Translations under genes and position numbers: made by a program
Assembly: GCA_020633075.1 (NCBI GenBank)
Contig: JACKEI010000001.1
Coordinates: 1,178,001 to 1,242,000 of the forward strand
Reading direction: 5' to 3'
Length of the DNA: 64,000 nucleotides
Source of the DNA: Sandaracinaceae bacterium
GTDB lineage: Bacteria; Myxococcota_A; Polyangia; Polyangiales; Houyiibacteriaceae
The notes under the pieces: model-generated
The model's database searches: none
Seen by the model: only the letters and a program-made list of their open reading frames with translations
What the model was told of the DNA's origin: nothing
In this document: positions 35,836 to 46,571 of the stretch, in pieces
How positions within the stretch are numbered: position 1 is the first letter of the stretch
How the letters are laid out: every line of letters starts with the position of its first letter

Positions 35836-37410
35836 ATGTTCACGCCGCACGAGCTCGACGTACCGGCGGACGGGCCCGGGACGTTGCGCCTGGGGGCCGT
35901 CGTCGCGGGCAAGTACCGGATCAAGCGGCTGGTCGGGAAGGGCGGCATGGGGGCCGTCTACAAGGCAGAGAACACGGCCATCGGACGGACGGTCGCGATC
36001 AAGGTGCTGCACTCGCACCTCGCCGACGACGGCGTCACCCTGAAGCGTTTTCAGCGCGAGGCGCGCGCGGCCGCGGGCATCTGGCACAGCCGCGTGGTCG
36101 AGGTCCTGGACATGGGCGTGGAGGCCAGCGGAGAGCCCTACATCGTCATGGAGTACGTGCGCGGGCGCAGCTTGAGCCAGCTGGTGCGGCCCGAGCACCC
36201 CATCTCCGTGAGACGCGCGGCGGACATCGCGGGCCAGATCCTGGACGCGCTCGGGACCGTCCACGAGGCCGGCATCGTGCATCGGGACCTCAAGCCCGCG
36301 AACGTCCTGCTCACCGTGCAGCACGGCCGTCCGGACTTCGTGAAGGTGTTCGACTTCGGCATCGCGACCTTTGTCGAGTCGGCCTGGGACGCCACCTCCA
36401 CGGGGGACCTCACCCCCAGCGGTCGAGCGATGGGGACGCCCTACTACTCGCCCCCCGAGCAGATCCGGGGCGGGTCGGTGAGGGACCCGCGCGTCGACAT
36501 CTACGCCGTCGGGGTGATCCTCTACGAGTTGGTCACGGGCTACCGCCCATTTCGCGGGGACCACCTGGTCCACCTGTGCCGGAGTATCATGAATGACCCG
36601 CCGCCGCCGCTGCGGGTCTTCCGCGCGGACGTCCCGGAGGCCTTCGAGGCCATCATCCGCAAGGCGCTCGCGAAGGATCCAGCGGACCGCTATCAGACCG
36701 CGCGCGACATGATCTCGGCGCTGGTTCCTTTTGGTGCGGACCCACCCGTGGACGACGACGTGGAGCCCACGGACACGCTCACCACGGACCTGCGCACCCT
36801 CCGCGAGCGTGAGCGCCAGGTGCGCGGCGAGCGCGGGAGCGTCCCGCCGGGTCCCTCGCAGTTCGACGACCTGAGCGGCGGAGTGGTGGTGGACCTGCGT
36901 GAGTACCTGACCAAGCGGGTGGGTCAGGCCGGCATCGCGGAGGTGCTCGCGTCCGCTCCGCCGGACGTCCACGCGCGCTGGGTGGCCAACATCGCGGATC
37001 AAGGTTGGTACCCCGCCACCTTGCTCAACGTCATCGAGATTGCCGACCGACGCTACGGCAAGGGAGACCGCAAGTTCGTCGTGGACGCGGGCGCACACCT
37101 GGCGGACGCCGCACGCGCGGCCGGTCGCCTCGACAACATGAAGTCCCCGGAGCTCTGCTTCATGCACATCGCGCCGCTGCTGGGGAGCCTCTTCTGCCAC
37201 GGAAAAGCGCGGGTCACGAAGCATGGCGCCGGCTACGGCGAGCTGGAGGTCGCCGGCCATCCGCGCCCCACGCTCACGCTGGCCGTGCTCATGGTGGGCT
37301 TCTTACAGCGCTGCCTCACGCTCACCGGCGCCCGTGAGCCCGACGTGCGGCTCGCCAAGGTGGCCGCCCTGGGGGACGCGGCCGACGTCTTCGAGGCGAC
37401 CTGGTCCTGA
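35836..37410 (+). CDS. Ser/Thr protein kinase with C-terminal myxobacterial globular domain
   Basis: A 524-residue soluble kinase. VGKGGMGAVY (about 33-42), Lys56, HRDLKPAN (Asp150) and DFG (Asp172) define the core. GTPYYSPPEQI and VDIYAVGVILYEL follow. From about residue 345 a second domain of 180 residues begins at VVVDLREYLTKRVGQAG and includes IADQGWYPATLLNVIEIADRRYG and the small-Gly-rich PLLGSLFCHGK. It resembles the V4R/heme-NO-binding-like, myxobacteria-enriched modules (TIGR02265/DUF2378 outline), but this is inference. No membrane helix. A likely cytoplasmic sensor kinase with a ligand-binding tail. Confidence 0.88.
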   Translation: MFTPHELDVPADGPGTLRLGAVVAGKYRIKRLVGKGGMGAVYKAENTAIGRTVAIKVLHSHLADDGVTLKRFQREARAAAGIWHSRVVEVLDMGVEASGEPYIVMEYVRGRSLSQLVRPEHPISVRRAADIAGQILDALGTVHEAGIVHRDLKPANVLLTVQHGRPDFVKVFDFGIATFVESAWDATSTGDLTPSGRAMGTPYYSPPEQIRGGSVRDPRVDIYAVGVILYELVTGYRPFRGDHLVHLCRSIMNDPPPPLRVFRADVPEAFEAIIRKALAKDPADRYQTARDMISALVPFGADPPVDDDVEPTDTLTTDLRTLRERERQVRGERGSVPPGPSQFDDLSGGVVVDLREYLTKRVGQAGIAEVLASAPPDVHARWVANIADQGWYPATLLNVIEIADRRYGKGDRKFVVDAGAHLADAARAAGRLDNMKSPELCFMHIAPLLGSLFCHGKARVTKHGAGYGELEVAGHPRPTLTLAVLMVGFLQRCLTLTGAREPDVRLAKVAALGDAADVFEATWS

Positions 37411-37448
37411 CGGCTGGGTAGAGGCTCGGTGGTGCCGTTGCCGCGCCC

Positions 37449-39107
37449 GTGGTAATCCCGCTGACGCCCATGGTCGACGAAGTCCTACCTCCACAGCGCT
37501 CCCTACGCCTGATCGCCGTCTCTGGTTCCAAGGGGGGAGTGGGCAAGTCGCTGCTCGCGGCCAACCTCGGGCTCTACCTGGCGACCATCGGCCGGCGCGT
37601 CGTCGTGGTGGACGCCGACCCGTGCGGCGCGACGCTGCACAACTTTTTGGGGGCCACCCCGCCCGCTTCGCTGCCCACCTTCGACCCGCCGCTGCCCAGC
37701 TTCAGGGGCGTGCTCACCAACCCGGATGACGCGCGCTCGAGCTTCGCGGGTTTGAACACACGTGATCGCGTGGAGCCGGAGCCCGCGCCCGCGCCGGAGG
37801 CCGAGCGACCCGTCCACATCCCGGGCCAGCTGATGGACCTCTCGGTCGCGAACCTGCGGCTGCTGCACGCGGGGCTGGACCAGCCCTACGCGGGCAACTC
37901 GCGGCGTGAGCCGCGCCGGGAGCTGCTGGGCCGCCTCCGCGCCATCGACGCGGACTACGTGGTCGTCGACCTCGGGGCGGGCACGGCGGACGCGCTGCTG
38001 GACACCTACCTCGGGGCGGACCTCTCGCTCTTCGTCTCGTTGCCGGAGCCGCCCGCCATCGAGCACACCTACCGCTTCATGCGGTCGCTGTTCTCGCGCG
38101 CCCTCCTCACGGCCCGCGAGAGCACCTGGGACTCGGACGACGCGCAGCAGCGCCTCGCGGCCTGTCTCACTCGGCTCGGACCCGCACCGGCGCCTCTGGA
38201 CGTGGCGCGGCACTTCGAAGAGCAGAACGACCCCTTGGCGTATCGCGTGCGCGAGGCCATGGGGCGCTTCGAGTTTCATCTGGTCATCAACCAGACGCGG
38301 CTGCGCGCCGACCTCGAGCTCGGCGACCGCATGCGCAGCGCGGCCGCGCGCCGGCTGGGCCTGGTCTTGGACTACCTGGGGTACATCGACTACGACGACA
38401 CGGTCTGGAGCTGCATGCGTCAGTGTCGGGCGCTGCTGGCGGAGAGCCCGGGCACCAAGGCCAGCAAGAGCATCGAGAAGATCGCGCGCCGCATGCTCGC
38501 CATCGACGCCGGCAAGGCCCGCCGTCAGCCGCGCGTCGCCGTGCCGCCGGACAGCCACCACGACCTGCTGGAGGTGGAGCGCGGCGCCACGGACGAGGAG
38601 GTTCGCCGGGCCTGGAAGCGCGCCAAGGAGGTCTACGCGGACGACGCCCTGTGTCGGCACGGGCTGTTCGACCACGAGGGGCTCGAGGCGGTGCGCGCTC
38701 GCTTGGAGGAGGCCTACGACGTGCTGCTCGATCCTGCGCGCAGGCGTCCCTACGAGCTCTCCATCTTCCCCGCGGAGGCGGAGCCGGAGGAGAGGGTCAG
38801 CGAGCCGCGCGACGAGCCGCTGCCGCCCGCGCCGGTGATCACGCCTGACACCGAGTTCACGGGCCCGCTGATCCGTGCCGTGCGCGAGTCCCTCGGCCTC
38901 ACCATCCGGCAGATCAGCGAGACCACCAAGATCGGGAGCAACTACGTCGAGGGCATCGAGGCGGACGACTTCGCGGCGCTCCCCGCGCAGGTCTACGTCC
39001 GCGGCTTCGTCGCCGAGATCGCGAAGACGCTGCGCCTGGATCACGAGCAGGTCAGCCGCTCCTACCTCAAGCGCCTGCGGCGCTGGGTCGAGGACATGGA
39101 GAGCTGA
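37449..39107 (+). CDS. MinD/ParA-like ATPase fused to J-like and RodZ-type HTH domains
   Basis: A 552-residue fusion. Residues about 18-330 are a deviant-Walker ATPase: GSKGGVGKSLLAANLG, VVVDADPCGATLHNFLG and VVVDLGAGTADALLD. The family of FlhG/MinD-like ATPases is the closest match. Residues about 370-445 resemble a J-domain (DLLEVERGATDEEVRRAWKR, ARLEEAYDVLLDPARRRPYE) but the HPD tripeptide is absent, so DnaK stimulation is unlikely. Residues about 470-545 are a RodZ-like helix-turn-helix (LIRAVRESLGLTIRQISETT, then YVEGIEADDFAALPAQVYVR). GTG 37449 or ATG 37470 may be the start. The role is probably spatial organisation. maf follows after 2 bases. Confidence 0.85.
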   Translation: MVIPLTPMVDEVLPPQRSLRLIAVSGSKGGVGKSLLAANLGLYLATIGRRVVVVDADPCGATLHNFLGATPPASLPTFDPPLPSFRGVLTNPDDARSSFAGLNTRDRVEPEPAPAPEAERPVHIPGQLMDLSVANLRLLHAGLDQPYAGNSRREPRRELLGRLRAIDADYVVVDLGAGTADALLDTYLGADLSLFVSLPEPPAIEHTYRFMRSLFSRALLTARESTWDSDDAQQRLAACLTRLGPAPAPLDVARHFEEQNDPLAYRVREAMGRFEFHLVINQTRLRADLELGDRMRSAAARRLGLVLDYLGYIDYDDTVWSCMRQCRALLAESPGTKASKSIEKIARRMLAIDAGKARRQPRVAVPPDSHHDLLEVERGATDEEVRRAWKRAKEVYADDALCRHGLFDHEGLEAVRARLEEAYDVLLDPARRRPYELSIFPAEAEPEERVSEPRDEPLPPAPVITPDTEFTGPLIRAVRESLGLTIRQISETTKIGSNYVEGIEADDFAALPAQVYVRGFVAEIAKTLRLDHEQVSRSYLKRLRRWVEDMES

Positions 39108-39109
39108 GC

Positions 39110-39742
39110 GTGGGGCCGGCCTCGCCCCAGCCCATCAGCGCGGTGGCGCCGCTAGTGCTGGCGTCTGCCTCGCCGCGACGGAGGGACCTCCTGCGCCAGG
39201 TCAACCTCGCCGTGGAGGTGCTGCCTGCGGAGGTGGACGAGGCGGTTCGCGCGGGCGAGCTGGCGGTCCCCTACGCCGAGCGCGTGGCCGCTGACAAGGC
39301 GCGCGCCACCATGGCGCGCCTCGCGAGTGAGGGGCACCCGCTGCGCGCGGCGTGGGTGCTCGCCGCGGACACGGTCGTGGTGGTGGACGGTGAGGCGCTC
39401 GGCAAGCCAGACAGCGACGCCCACGCGCGCGTGCTGCTGGGGCGGCTCGCCGGGCGGACGCACGAGGTGGTGACGGCGGTCGCCATCGGCCGGGCGGGGG
39501 CCGCGCTGGACGTCGAGGCCTCGCGGACCGCCGTGACCTTCCGCGAGCTGAGCGCCCGTGACATCGACGCCTACGTCGCCAGCGGGGAGGGCCGCGACAA
39601 GGCCGGTTCCTACGGTATCCAGGGCCTCGGCGCGGGCTTGGTCACGCGCGTCGAGGGCTGCTACTTCAACGTGGTGGGGCTGCCCCTTTCGCGGACGCTG
39701 TCGCGCTTGGTGGCGCTGGGGGTGCTGCCCGCGTGGCCGTGA
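39110..39742 (+). CDS. maf: Maf-type nucleotide pyrophosphatase
   Basis: A 210-residue Maf protein, a nucleoside triphosphate pyrophosphatase that clears non-canonical or surplus nucleotides. The motifs LASASPRRRDLL (start), VLAADTVVVVDG (centre) and GRDKAGSYGIQG (late) are intact. The start is GTG at 39110, 2 bases after the previous stop. The 3' end overlaps the yggS start by 10 bases, so the fusion protein, maf and yggS probably form one transcript. Confidence 0.93.
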   Translation: MGPASPQPISAVAPLVLASASPRRRDLLRQVNLAVEVLPAEVDEAVRAGELAVPYAERVAADKARATMARLASEGHPLRAAWVLAADTVVVVDGEALGKPDSDAHARVLLGRLAGRTHEVVTAVAIGRAGAALDVEASRTAVTFRELSARDIDAYVASGEGRDKAGSYGIQGLGAGLVTRVEGCYFNVVGLPLSRTLSRLVALGVLPAWP

Positions 39743-40425
39743 CGCCCGACATCGACGACGGCGCCATCCGCAGCCGCTTGCACGCCACGCGCGAGCGGCT
39801 GGCGGCGGCCTGCGCAGCCGCGGCCCGCTCGCCCGAAGAGGTCACGCTGATGGCGGTCTCAAAGCGGCACCCGGCGGCGGCCGTGCGCGCCGCGTGGTCG
39901 GCCGGACAGCGCGTCTTCGGGGAGAACTACGTCCAAGAGCTGGTGGAGAAGGCGGACGAGCTCGCGGGGCTCGAGGGGCTGCGCTGGCACCTGATCGGTC
40001 ACCTGCAGCGCAACAAGGTCAAGGCGGTGGTGCGGGTGCGGGCGGCGGTGGACACCGTGGACTCGCTGCGCCTGCTGCACGCGTTGGGCGACGAGTGCGC
40101 GCGACAGGGCGTGGTCCTGCCCATCTGCCTGCAGGTCAACGTGGCCGCCGAGGAGCAGAAGTCCGGCTGCGCGCCCGCGGACGTGCCGGCGCTGGTGGCG
40201 GCGGCACGGGCCTGCGAAGCGCTCCGGCTGGACGGCCTCATGACGGTCCCGCCGGCGGGGGAGCCCGAGGACGCACGGCCCCACTTCCGGCGCCTGCGCG
40301 AGCTCGCGCACGAGCACGGCCTGCTCACGCTGAGCATGGGGATGAGCGACGACCTGGAGGTCGCCGTCCAGGAGGGTGCGACCTGCGTGCGCGTCGGGAC
40401 CGGCATCTTCGGCGCCCGCAGCTAG
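39733..40425 (+). CDS. yggS: YggS-family PLP-binding protein
   Basis: A 230-residue PLP homeostasis protein of the alanine racemase N-terminal fold. The PLP lysine is in LMAVSKRHP near residue 39; FGENYVQEL, WHLIGHLQRNKVK, LQVNVAAEEQKSGC, LDGLMTVPP, LSMGMSDDLEVAVQEGATCVRVG and GIFGAR all match. GTG at 39733 overlaps the end of maf. It converges on proC; YggS and ProC genes are neighbours in many bacteria, though here they are on opposite strands. Confidence 0.95.
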   Translation: MAVTPDIDDGAIRSRLHATRERLAAACAAAARSPEEVTLMAVSKRHPAAAVRAAWSAGQRVFGENYVQELVEKADELAGLEGLRWHLIGHLQRNKVKAVVRVRAAVDTVDSLRLLHALGDECARQGVVLPICLQVNVAAEEQKSGCAPADVPALVAAARACEALRLDGLMTVPPAGEPEDARPHFRRLRELAHEHGLLTLSMGMSDDLEVAVQEGATCVRVGTGIFGARS

Positions 40426-40433
40426 AGCAGGAC

Positions 40434-41261
40434 TCAGCTGCCCGAGAGCGCTTTGCTGCGCGCGCAGGCCGCTGCGACCGCGGACATGACCGTGCCCCGG
40501 AACGCGCGCGACTCGAGCGCTTCGACGGCGGCGATGGTGGTGCCGCCCGGGCTGGTGACCTGGTCCTTGAGCACGCCAGGGTGAGTCCCGGTCTCCAGCA
40601 TCATCGTCGCCGCGCCGAGCACGGTCTGCGCGGCCAGGCGCAGGGCGACGTCTCGGGGCAGGCCTTCACGCACACCACCGTCGGCAAGGGCCTCCATGAA
40701 CAAGAAGACGTAGGCCGGGCCGGACCCGCTCACGGCGGTCACCGCGTCGAGCGAGCGCTCCGGTACCGTGACGGTCAGTCCGACGGCGGCGAAGAGCTCG
40801 TTGGTGTCGCTCAAGTCGGCGGCGGTGGCGTTGGCTCCGGCAGCGAGCGCAGTGGCCCCCTGGCCGACGAGGGCAGGGGTGTTGGGCATGGTCCGGACGA
40901 CGCGGGTCCCGCTGGGTAGGCCGGCCTCCAGCGTGGCGCAGGAGCAGCCCGCGACGATGGAGATGACCAAGGCATCCGGGGCGATGGCCGCCGCGATCTG
41001 CGGCAGGACGGCGCCGACCACCTGCGGCTTCACGGCCAGCACGATCACGCTCGCGCCGGCGACGCCCTCGCTGGTGCTGGCGCTGGTGTTCACGCCGTGG
41101 GCGTCGCGCATGCGGTCCAGCGTGGACTGGGCCACGTCCACGGCGGTGATGCGGGCCGCGCGCGAGGGGTCCGCCCGCAGCAGCCCAGCGATGATGGCGG
41201 AGGCCATGTTGCCCGCGCCGACGAAGGTAATCTTTCCACCGAGACTCATGGGAGAGGCCAT
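40434..41261 (-). CDS. proC: Pyrroline-5-carboxylate reductase
   Basis: A 275-residue enzyme for the last step of proline synthesis. ITFVGAGNMASAIIAGLL is the dinucleotide site, VIVLAVKPQ the central strand, VVRTMPNTPALVGQGATAL the substrate segment and VSGSGPAYVFLFMEAL plus GVLKDQVTSPGGTTIAAVEAL the C-terminal signature. Full length. The ATG at 41261 (MASPMSLGGK) or the inner ATG 12 bases later could serve. Its 3' end lies 8 bases from the yggS end on the other strand. Confidence 0.97.
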   Translation of the reverse strand: MASPMSLGGKITFVGAGNMASAIIAGLLRADPSRAARITAVDVAQSTLDRMRDAHGVNTSASTSEGVAGASVIVLAVKPQVVGAVLPQIAAAIAPDALVISIVAGCSCATLEAGLPSGTRVVRTMPNTPALVGQGATALAAGANATAADLSDTNELFAAVGLTVTVPERSLDAVTAVSGSGPAYVFLFMEALADGGVREGLPRDVALRLAAQTVLGAATMMLETGTHPGVLKDQVTSPGGTTIAAVEALESRAFRGTVMSAVAAACARSKALSGS

Positions 41262-41321
41262 ACCACGAATCCAGCGCCGCAGCGCCTTGCGTGCCGCGCC
41301 GGGGCGTGGTTGGTTCGCCGC

Positions 41322-42764
41322 GTGCCCAAAAGAACGCTACGCCGTGCCATCGAGGGCTACCGCCGGGACGAGGCGCGCGCGCGCGTCGGGCGCTGGCGTG
41401 GCGAGGCCAGCGCCGAGTCCGAGCAGGAGGTCCTGAGCGGCTACGCCTGGCTCGCTCGAGACGAAGGTTTGGAGCGACTGGCCGAAGCGGAAGAGGAGGG
41501 CTCGCTGGGCGCTGACGAGGCGCGGGCCATGCGCGCCCAGCTGGCGGACCTGCACGCCGAGCGCGTGCTCGGCCAGACGCGCGCGGCCTGGCGCGCGCTG
41601 CCCGCCCGTGTGCTCGAGCGGGACGGTCACCGCGTGCCCTGCGGTGACCTGGTGGAGGCGGTCGCCGCGCCCGACGCCCGCGCCAACCGGAGCCTGCGCG
41701 CTGCGGGGGTGCGGGCGCTCGAGCAGGTGGCCGCGGACGTGGCCCCCCGCATCCGGGACCGCCAAGCCCAGGCCAGCGCGGCTCGAGCGGCGGTGCTGGG
41801 CGCGGCTGTGCCAGACGCTGGCTCGCCGGTGGCGTTGGCGCACGCCTGGCTCGCGGCGAGCGACGACCTGGCTCAGGAAGCCCTCGCGCGCGGCGCGTCC
41901 TGCGAGGGGCTGCCGCATCCGGAGCGCTGGGAGCAGCTGGCGGCCCTGCTGTCGTTCACGGGCCTCCGGGGCCGCTTTGGGGAGCGCGACCGCGCTCGGC
42001 GTGTCGGCGCGCTCTTCGGTGCGCTGGGCCTCGGGCGGGAGCTCTCCTTCGTGCGGATCGAGCCGCCTCATCCTAGCGTTGGGGGGCGCGCCCGGCTGGC
42101 GGTGTTGGACCCGACGCGGGACGTGCGCGTCTCGCCGTCACGGCGAGAGCTGGGGCTGGCCTCGGAGCTGGCGCTGACGGAGGGGGTGGGCCGCGCGCTC
42201 GGCCAGCTGCTGGCTCCGGCGGCGCTCCCCTTCGTGCAGCGGGTCCCCGTGGTGGACCATGGGCCGCGCGCGCTCGCGGCGCTGATCATGCAGGTGCCCT
42301 TCGACCCGGCCGCGCAGCAGGGAGGGCGCGCGCTCGCGCGTGAGCGACCGCACCTCGCCGCGGCGGGCGTGAGCCTGCTGGCCCTGCCCATGCGCGTGGC
42401 GGCGGCGTCCGTGGTGGCGCGCGCCGAAGGGACGCGGGACGCGACCGTGGCGCTCGCGCAGCGGGCCACGGGCGTGCCGCTGCCACCGGCGCTGGCGCAG
42501 CTGCTGCTGGCGGGCGAGGTCGCGCCCCCCGCCCGCTTCCTGGCGGGGCTGCGCTCGCTGGTCTTCTGGCCACGCCTGCGCGACGCGCACGACGAAGACT
42601 GGTTCCGCAACCCGCGGGCGGCCGAGACGCTGCGCGCGAGCCTGGCCGTCGCCGCCGCGTCGGACGGCGCGGCGGACGTTCACCTGCCCGGTCTCTGGGA
42701 GCGCGCGCTGGTAGACGACGACGTCCCGGTTGCCCGCGCCAGGATGCAGGAGCTGCTGGGCTAG
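41322..42764 (+). CDS. Conserved-looking hypothetical protein, Ala/Arg-rich helical
   Basis: A 480-residue protein that I do not recognise. GTG at 41322 (MPKRTLRRAIEGYRRDEARARVGRW) starts 60 bases past the divergent proC start. The sequence is mostly helical (Ala, Arg, Leu, Glu), with a more beta-like middle part (RELSFVRIEPPHPSVGGRARLAVLDPTRDVRVS, here given as pieces SFVRIEPPHP and RLAVLDPTRD). A hydrophobic, regular stretch LPFVQRVPVVDHG follows. No signal peptide, membrane helix or catalytic motif is clear. Codon use matches neighbours. Function unknown. Confidence 0.65.
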   Translation: MPKRTLRRAIEGYRRDEARARVGRWRGEASAESEQEVLSGYAWLARDEGLERLAEAEEEGSLGADEARAMRAQLADLHAERVLGQTRAAWRALPARVLERDGHRVPCGDLVEAVAAPDARANRSLRAAGVRALEQVAADVAPRIRDRQAQASAARAAVLGAAVPDAGSPVALAHAWLAASDDLAQEALARGASCEGLPHPERWEQLAALLSFTGLRGRFGERDRARRVGALFGALGLGRELSFVRIEPPHPSVGGRARLAVLDPTRDVRVSPSRRELGLASELALTEGVGRALGQLLAPAALPFVQRVPVVDHGPRALAALIMQVPFDPAAQQGGRALARERPHLAAAGVSLLALPMRVAAASVVARAEGTRDATVALAQRATGVPLPPALAQLLLAGEVAPPARFLAGLRSLVFWPRLRDAHDEDWFRNPRAAETLRASLAVAAASDGAADVHLPGLWERALVDDDVPVARARMQELLG

Positions 42765-42912
42765 GCTGACGGCGCACGGGGCGGCGTCGCCGGGCAAGCC
42801 CGGGACTCCGACGACCCCGGCGACTCCGGGCCGTGCTCTGCTCCGAGGACCGAGGTGGTGGTGGCCGTCTTGGGTCGTGGATGCGCATGGCGACTCGTGG
42901 CACCCTCCCTTC

Positions 42913-44219
<1,307 letters not shown>

Positions 44220-44223
<4 letters not shown>

Positions 44224-45284
44224 GAGCGGGTCGGTCCATCGTCGCGCTCACCTGTCTGGCGGCCGTGTTCACGTTCGTCCAGCTCGCTCCGTCTTCCGTC
44301 TCCGCCCAGCCGGTCAACATCACGCTGTCGCGCCTGCGCTTCGCGGCCGGCACCCCAGAGGCCATGGGGGCGGAGCCCCTCGCGTGCCAAGGCGGCGCAT
44401 ACTGCGCTGACTTCGACGGCTATCGGGCGCTCATGGCTCAGCTGGGGGGCGCGCTGGCGCCAGCGCTGCTGCAGCCCGCTCGCACGCTCGGGTCACGGCA
44501 CTTCTACGTCGGCGTCACGGCGTCGCTGGCCGGGCTGAGCGAGAGCGCCCGCTACTGGCGGCTGGGCACGGAGGGGCCAGCGAACAGCACGCTGGACGGG
44601 GGCAACCCCTCACCCGACCCAGTGCTCGCGTCGTACGCGGTGTCGTTCAGGCAAGGCCTCCCGTTTGGCCTGCAGTTCGGGGCCAGCGTGGGGCACGTGG
44701 TCCGCAGCAACTTGTGGATCTGGGGTGTGGAGGGGCAGTGGGCCCTGCTGGAAGGCTACCGGCGTGGGCCGCTCGCCTACCTGCCGGACGTCGCGCTCCG
44801 CTTCGCCGTGCGGACGCTGACGGGCGACTCGGAGTTCACGCTGGTGGTCCCCGCGGCCGAGCTCGTCCTGAGCAAGCCGGTCACCCTCTCCAGCACCACG
44901 GTGCTCACACCCATCCTCGGCACCCAGCTCTTCTGGACCATGTCGCGCACGGGCAGCGTGGACCTCTCGCCGGACCAGTCGGCGGTGGGTGGAGCAGGCT
45001 GCGACCCGGCCCCGCCCAGCGTGGATCCCTCTCTCTCCAGCCCCTTTCCGTTCGGCGGGTGCTCGTCCGGTGACCCCGCCGCGTTCGCAGACAACGTGCG
45101 CTTCCCCAGGATGATCGCGCGACGCCTGCGGGCCACGCTCGCACTGAACCTGCGCTACCGCGCGCTCGTGGTGGCGGGGGCCGTGCAGGTGGACCTCTCT
45201 CGTCCTTCCGGTCTGGGGAGCCCCGTGCCCTCGTCGGTCCCTCGCCAGTGGGGCGCGCACGTCAGCACCGGGCTCACCTATTGA
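44220..45284 (+). CDS. Secreted beta-rich (outer-membrane barrel-like) protein, probable CTG start
   Basis: A 354-residue protein when read from CTG at 44220. This start completes a signal peptide with charged n-region (L/M-RAGR), hydrophobic core and cleavage after SVSA near residue 30. GTG at 44265 is the first conventional start but cuts the charged region away. The CTG sits inside the previous stop (CTGA), the usual geometry of a coupled start. The mature part alternates polar and hydrophobic residues (FYVGVTASLAGL, FGLQFGASVGHVVRS, LNLRYRALVVAGAVQVD) and ends in the Tyr of STGLTY, consistent with a small outer-membrane barrel. The family is unknown. Confidence 0.7.
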
Positions 45285-45317
45285 GGCTCCGGGCTCCCAT
45301 GCTAGAGGACCTGCCGC

Positions 45318-46571
45318 GTGAACACGCCCGTCCATCACCCTAACGTAGGCCGTGAGCTGCCGCGGGCGCGCGCCTGGCGGGCTCCCTTGATCGCTGTTGT
45401 CGTGGTGGTCGCGCTGGCGGCGGCGGCGCTGGCTGCGCGCGAGTCGGCCGCGCACACCAGCGGGCTCGCCACCGCGCTCGCTCAGCGTGGGCGGGTGGTC
45501 ATCCTCGATGGCTCGCCGTGGCGCTCCCGCTCGCTGCCCGGTACGCAGTTCGTCCCACCCAGCGCCGCCGTGCTCGCGGCGTTGGCGGCGGACGCCTCGG
45601 ACGGACGCGCGGTGGAGCTCGCCGCGGCCCTCGACGACATGGGCGCGTGGGGGCTGTTGGTCGAGTCACGGGCGCCCAGCCAAGACAGCAGCGCGCTGGC
45701 CCGCCTCGCGACGTATCAGCGCACGCCGCCACTGCGTGCGCTCTACCTGACGCCCACGGAGGCGCTCTACACGCGCGACCTGGACAGCGTCGACGCCGTC
45801 CCGGAGGGGGCGCTTCTGGCCCGTGTCGCGCGCGGCATCCTCGAGGGGCGCTCGCCGCCCCCCATCGGGCTCTTCCCGGAGCCGCTGCGGCGCATGCGCT
45901 CGGTGGAGGTCATGGTGCTCCTGCGCGCGCAGGGGACGCCGCGGCTGTGGCGCTCCGCGCGGGGCAGCTCGATAGCGCGCGCGCTCATCACCGCCTGCAT
46001 GGTGGCGCGCGAGCGCTGGCACGAGCGCGCGCAGGCCCTGGGCGGGCCCCTGGACGGGCAGCTCCCCCACTTGGACGTGGAGGTCGCGCTCCTGCACGAG
46101 GACGGCACGCTCTCCGAGCCCAGCCCGCACTTCATCGAGCGCGTGTTCACGCCCGTACACGGGGTCGCGTACGAGCGCACCCGCTCGTGGCGCTACTACC
46201 TGCCGGACGCCACGCGGGAGCACGGTCACGGTTCGGCGGTGGCGGCCTACGAGGCGCTCCTCGTCGAGAACGGGCAGGCGCCCGAGGTGCTCGGCGAGGC
46301 CCAGCTGCGCCTCTATCGGCTCGTCGTCACGAGCCTCGGCCGCTCCGTGGCGTCCTCGGCCGATGGCTCGTCGGACGGCTCGCTGCCCCCGGCGACGGCC
46401 GCAGCCGCCCCCGATCCCGATCCCGATCCCGATGACGGGGGCGAGGGCCTGCCTGGCGCCTGGGACGGTGACTCCGATGCCGACGCGGCGGACCTGGACG
46501 CGCTGCTCCCACCCGACGAGCTGCTCGGCGAGCTCCCGGAGATCGCCCCGCTGGAGGCACCGTCGCCCTGA
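45318..46571 (+). CDS. Membrane-anchored protein of unknown function
   Basis: A 417-residue protein with one N-terminal membrane helix (about residues 22-40, LIAVVVVVALAAAALAA) and a large extracytoplasmic part. A globular region (about 50-340) contains GQLPHLDVEVALLHEDG and a Tyr/Trp-rich GVAYERTRSWRYYLPD. The last 70 residues are acidic and Pro-rich (PDPDPDPDDGG, DADAADLDALL) and disordered-looking. Its final 259 bases overlap the end of the convergent histidine kinase gene. No family recognised; signal-anchor topology seen directly. Confidence 0.7.
   Translation: MNTPVHHPNVGRELPRARAWRAPLIAVVVVVALAAAALAARESAAHTSGLATALAQRGRVVILDGSPWRSRSLPGTQFVPPSAAVLAALAADASDGRAVELAAALDDMGAWGLLVESRAPSQDSSALARLATYQRTPPLRALYLTPTEALYTRDLDSVDAVPEGALLARVARGILEGRSPPPIGLFPEPLRRMRSVEVMVLLRAQGTPRLWRSARGSSIARALITACMVARERWHERAQALGGPLDGQLPHLDVEVALLHEDGTLSEPSPHFIERVFTPVHGVAYERTRSWRYYLPDATREHGHGSAVAAYEALLVENGQAPEVLGEAQLRLYRLVVTSLGRSVASSADGSSDGSLPPATAAAAPDPDPDPDDGGEGLPGAWDGDSDADAADLDALLPPDELLGELPEIAPLEAPSP

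Noticed and set aside
44265..44267. GTG 44265 as the start of the secreted protein
   Set aside because: It removes the charged region of the signal peptide; the CTG at 44220 gives a complete one, though GTG remains possible.
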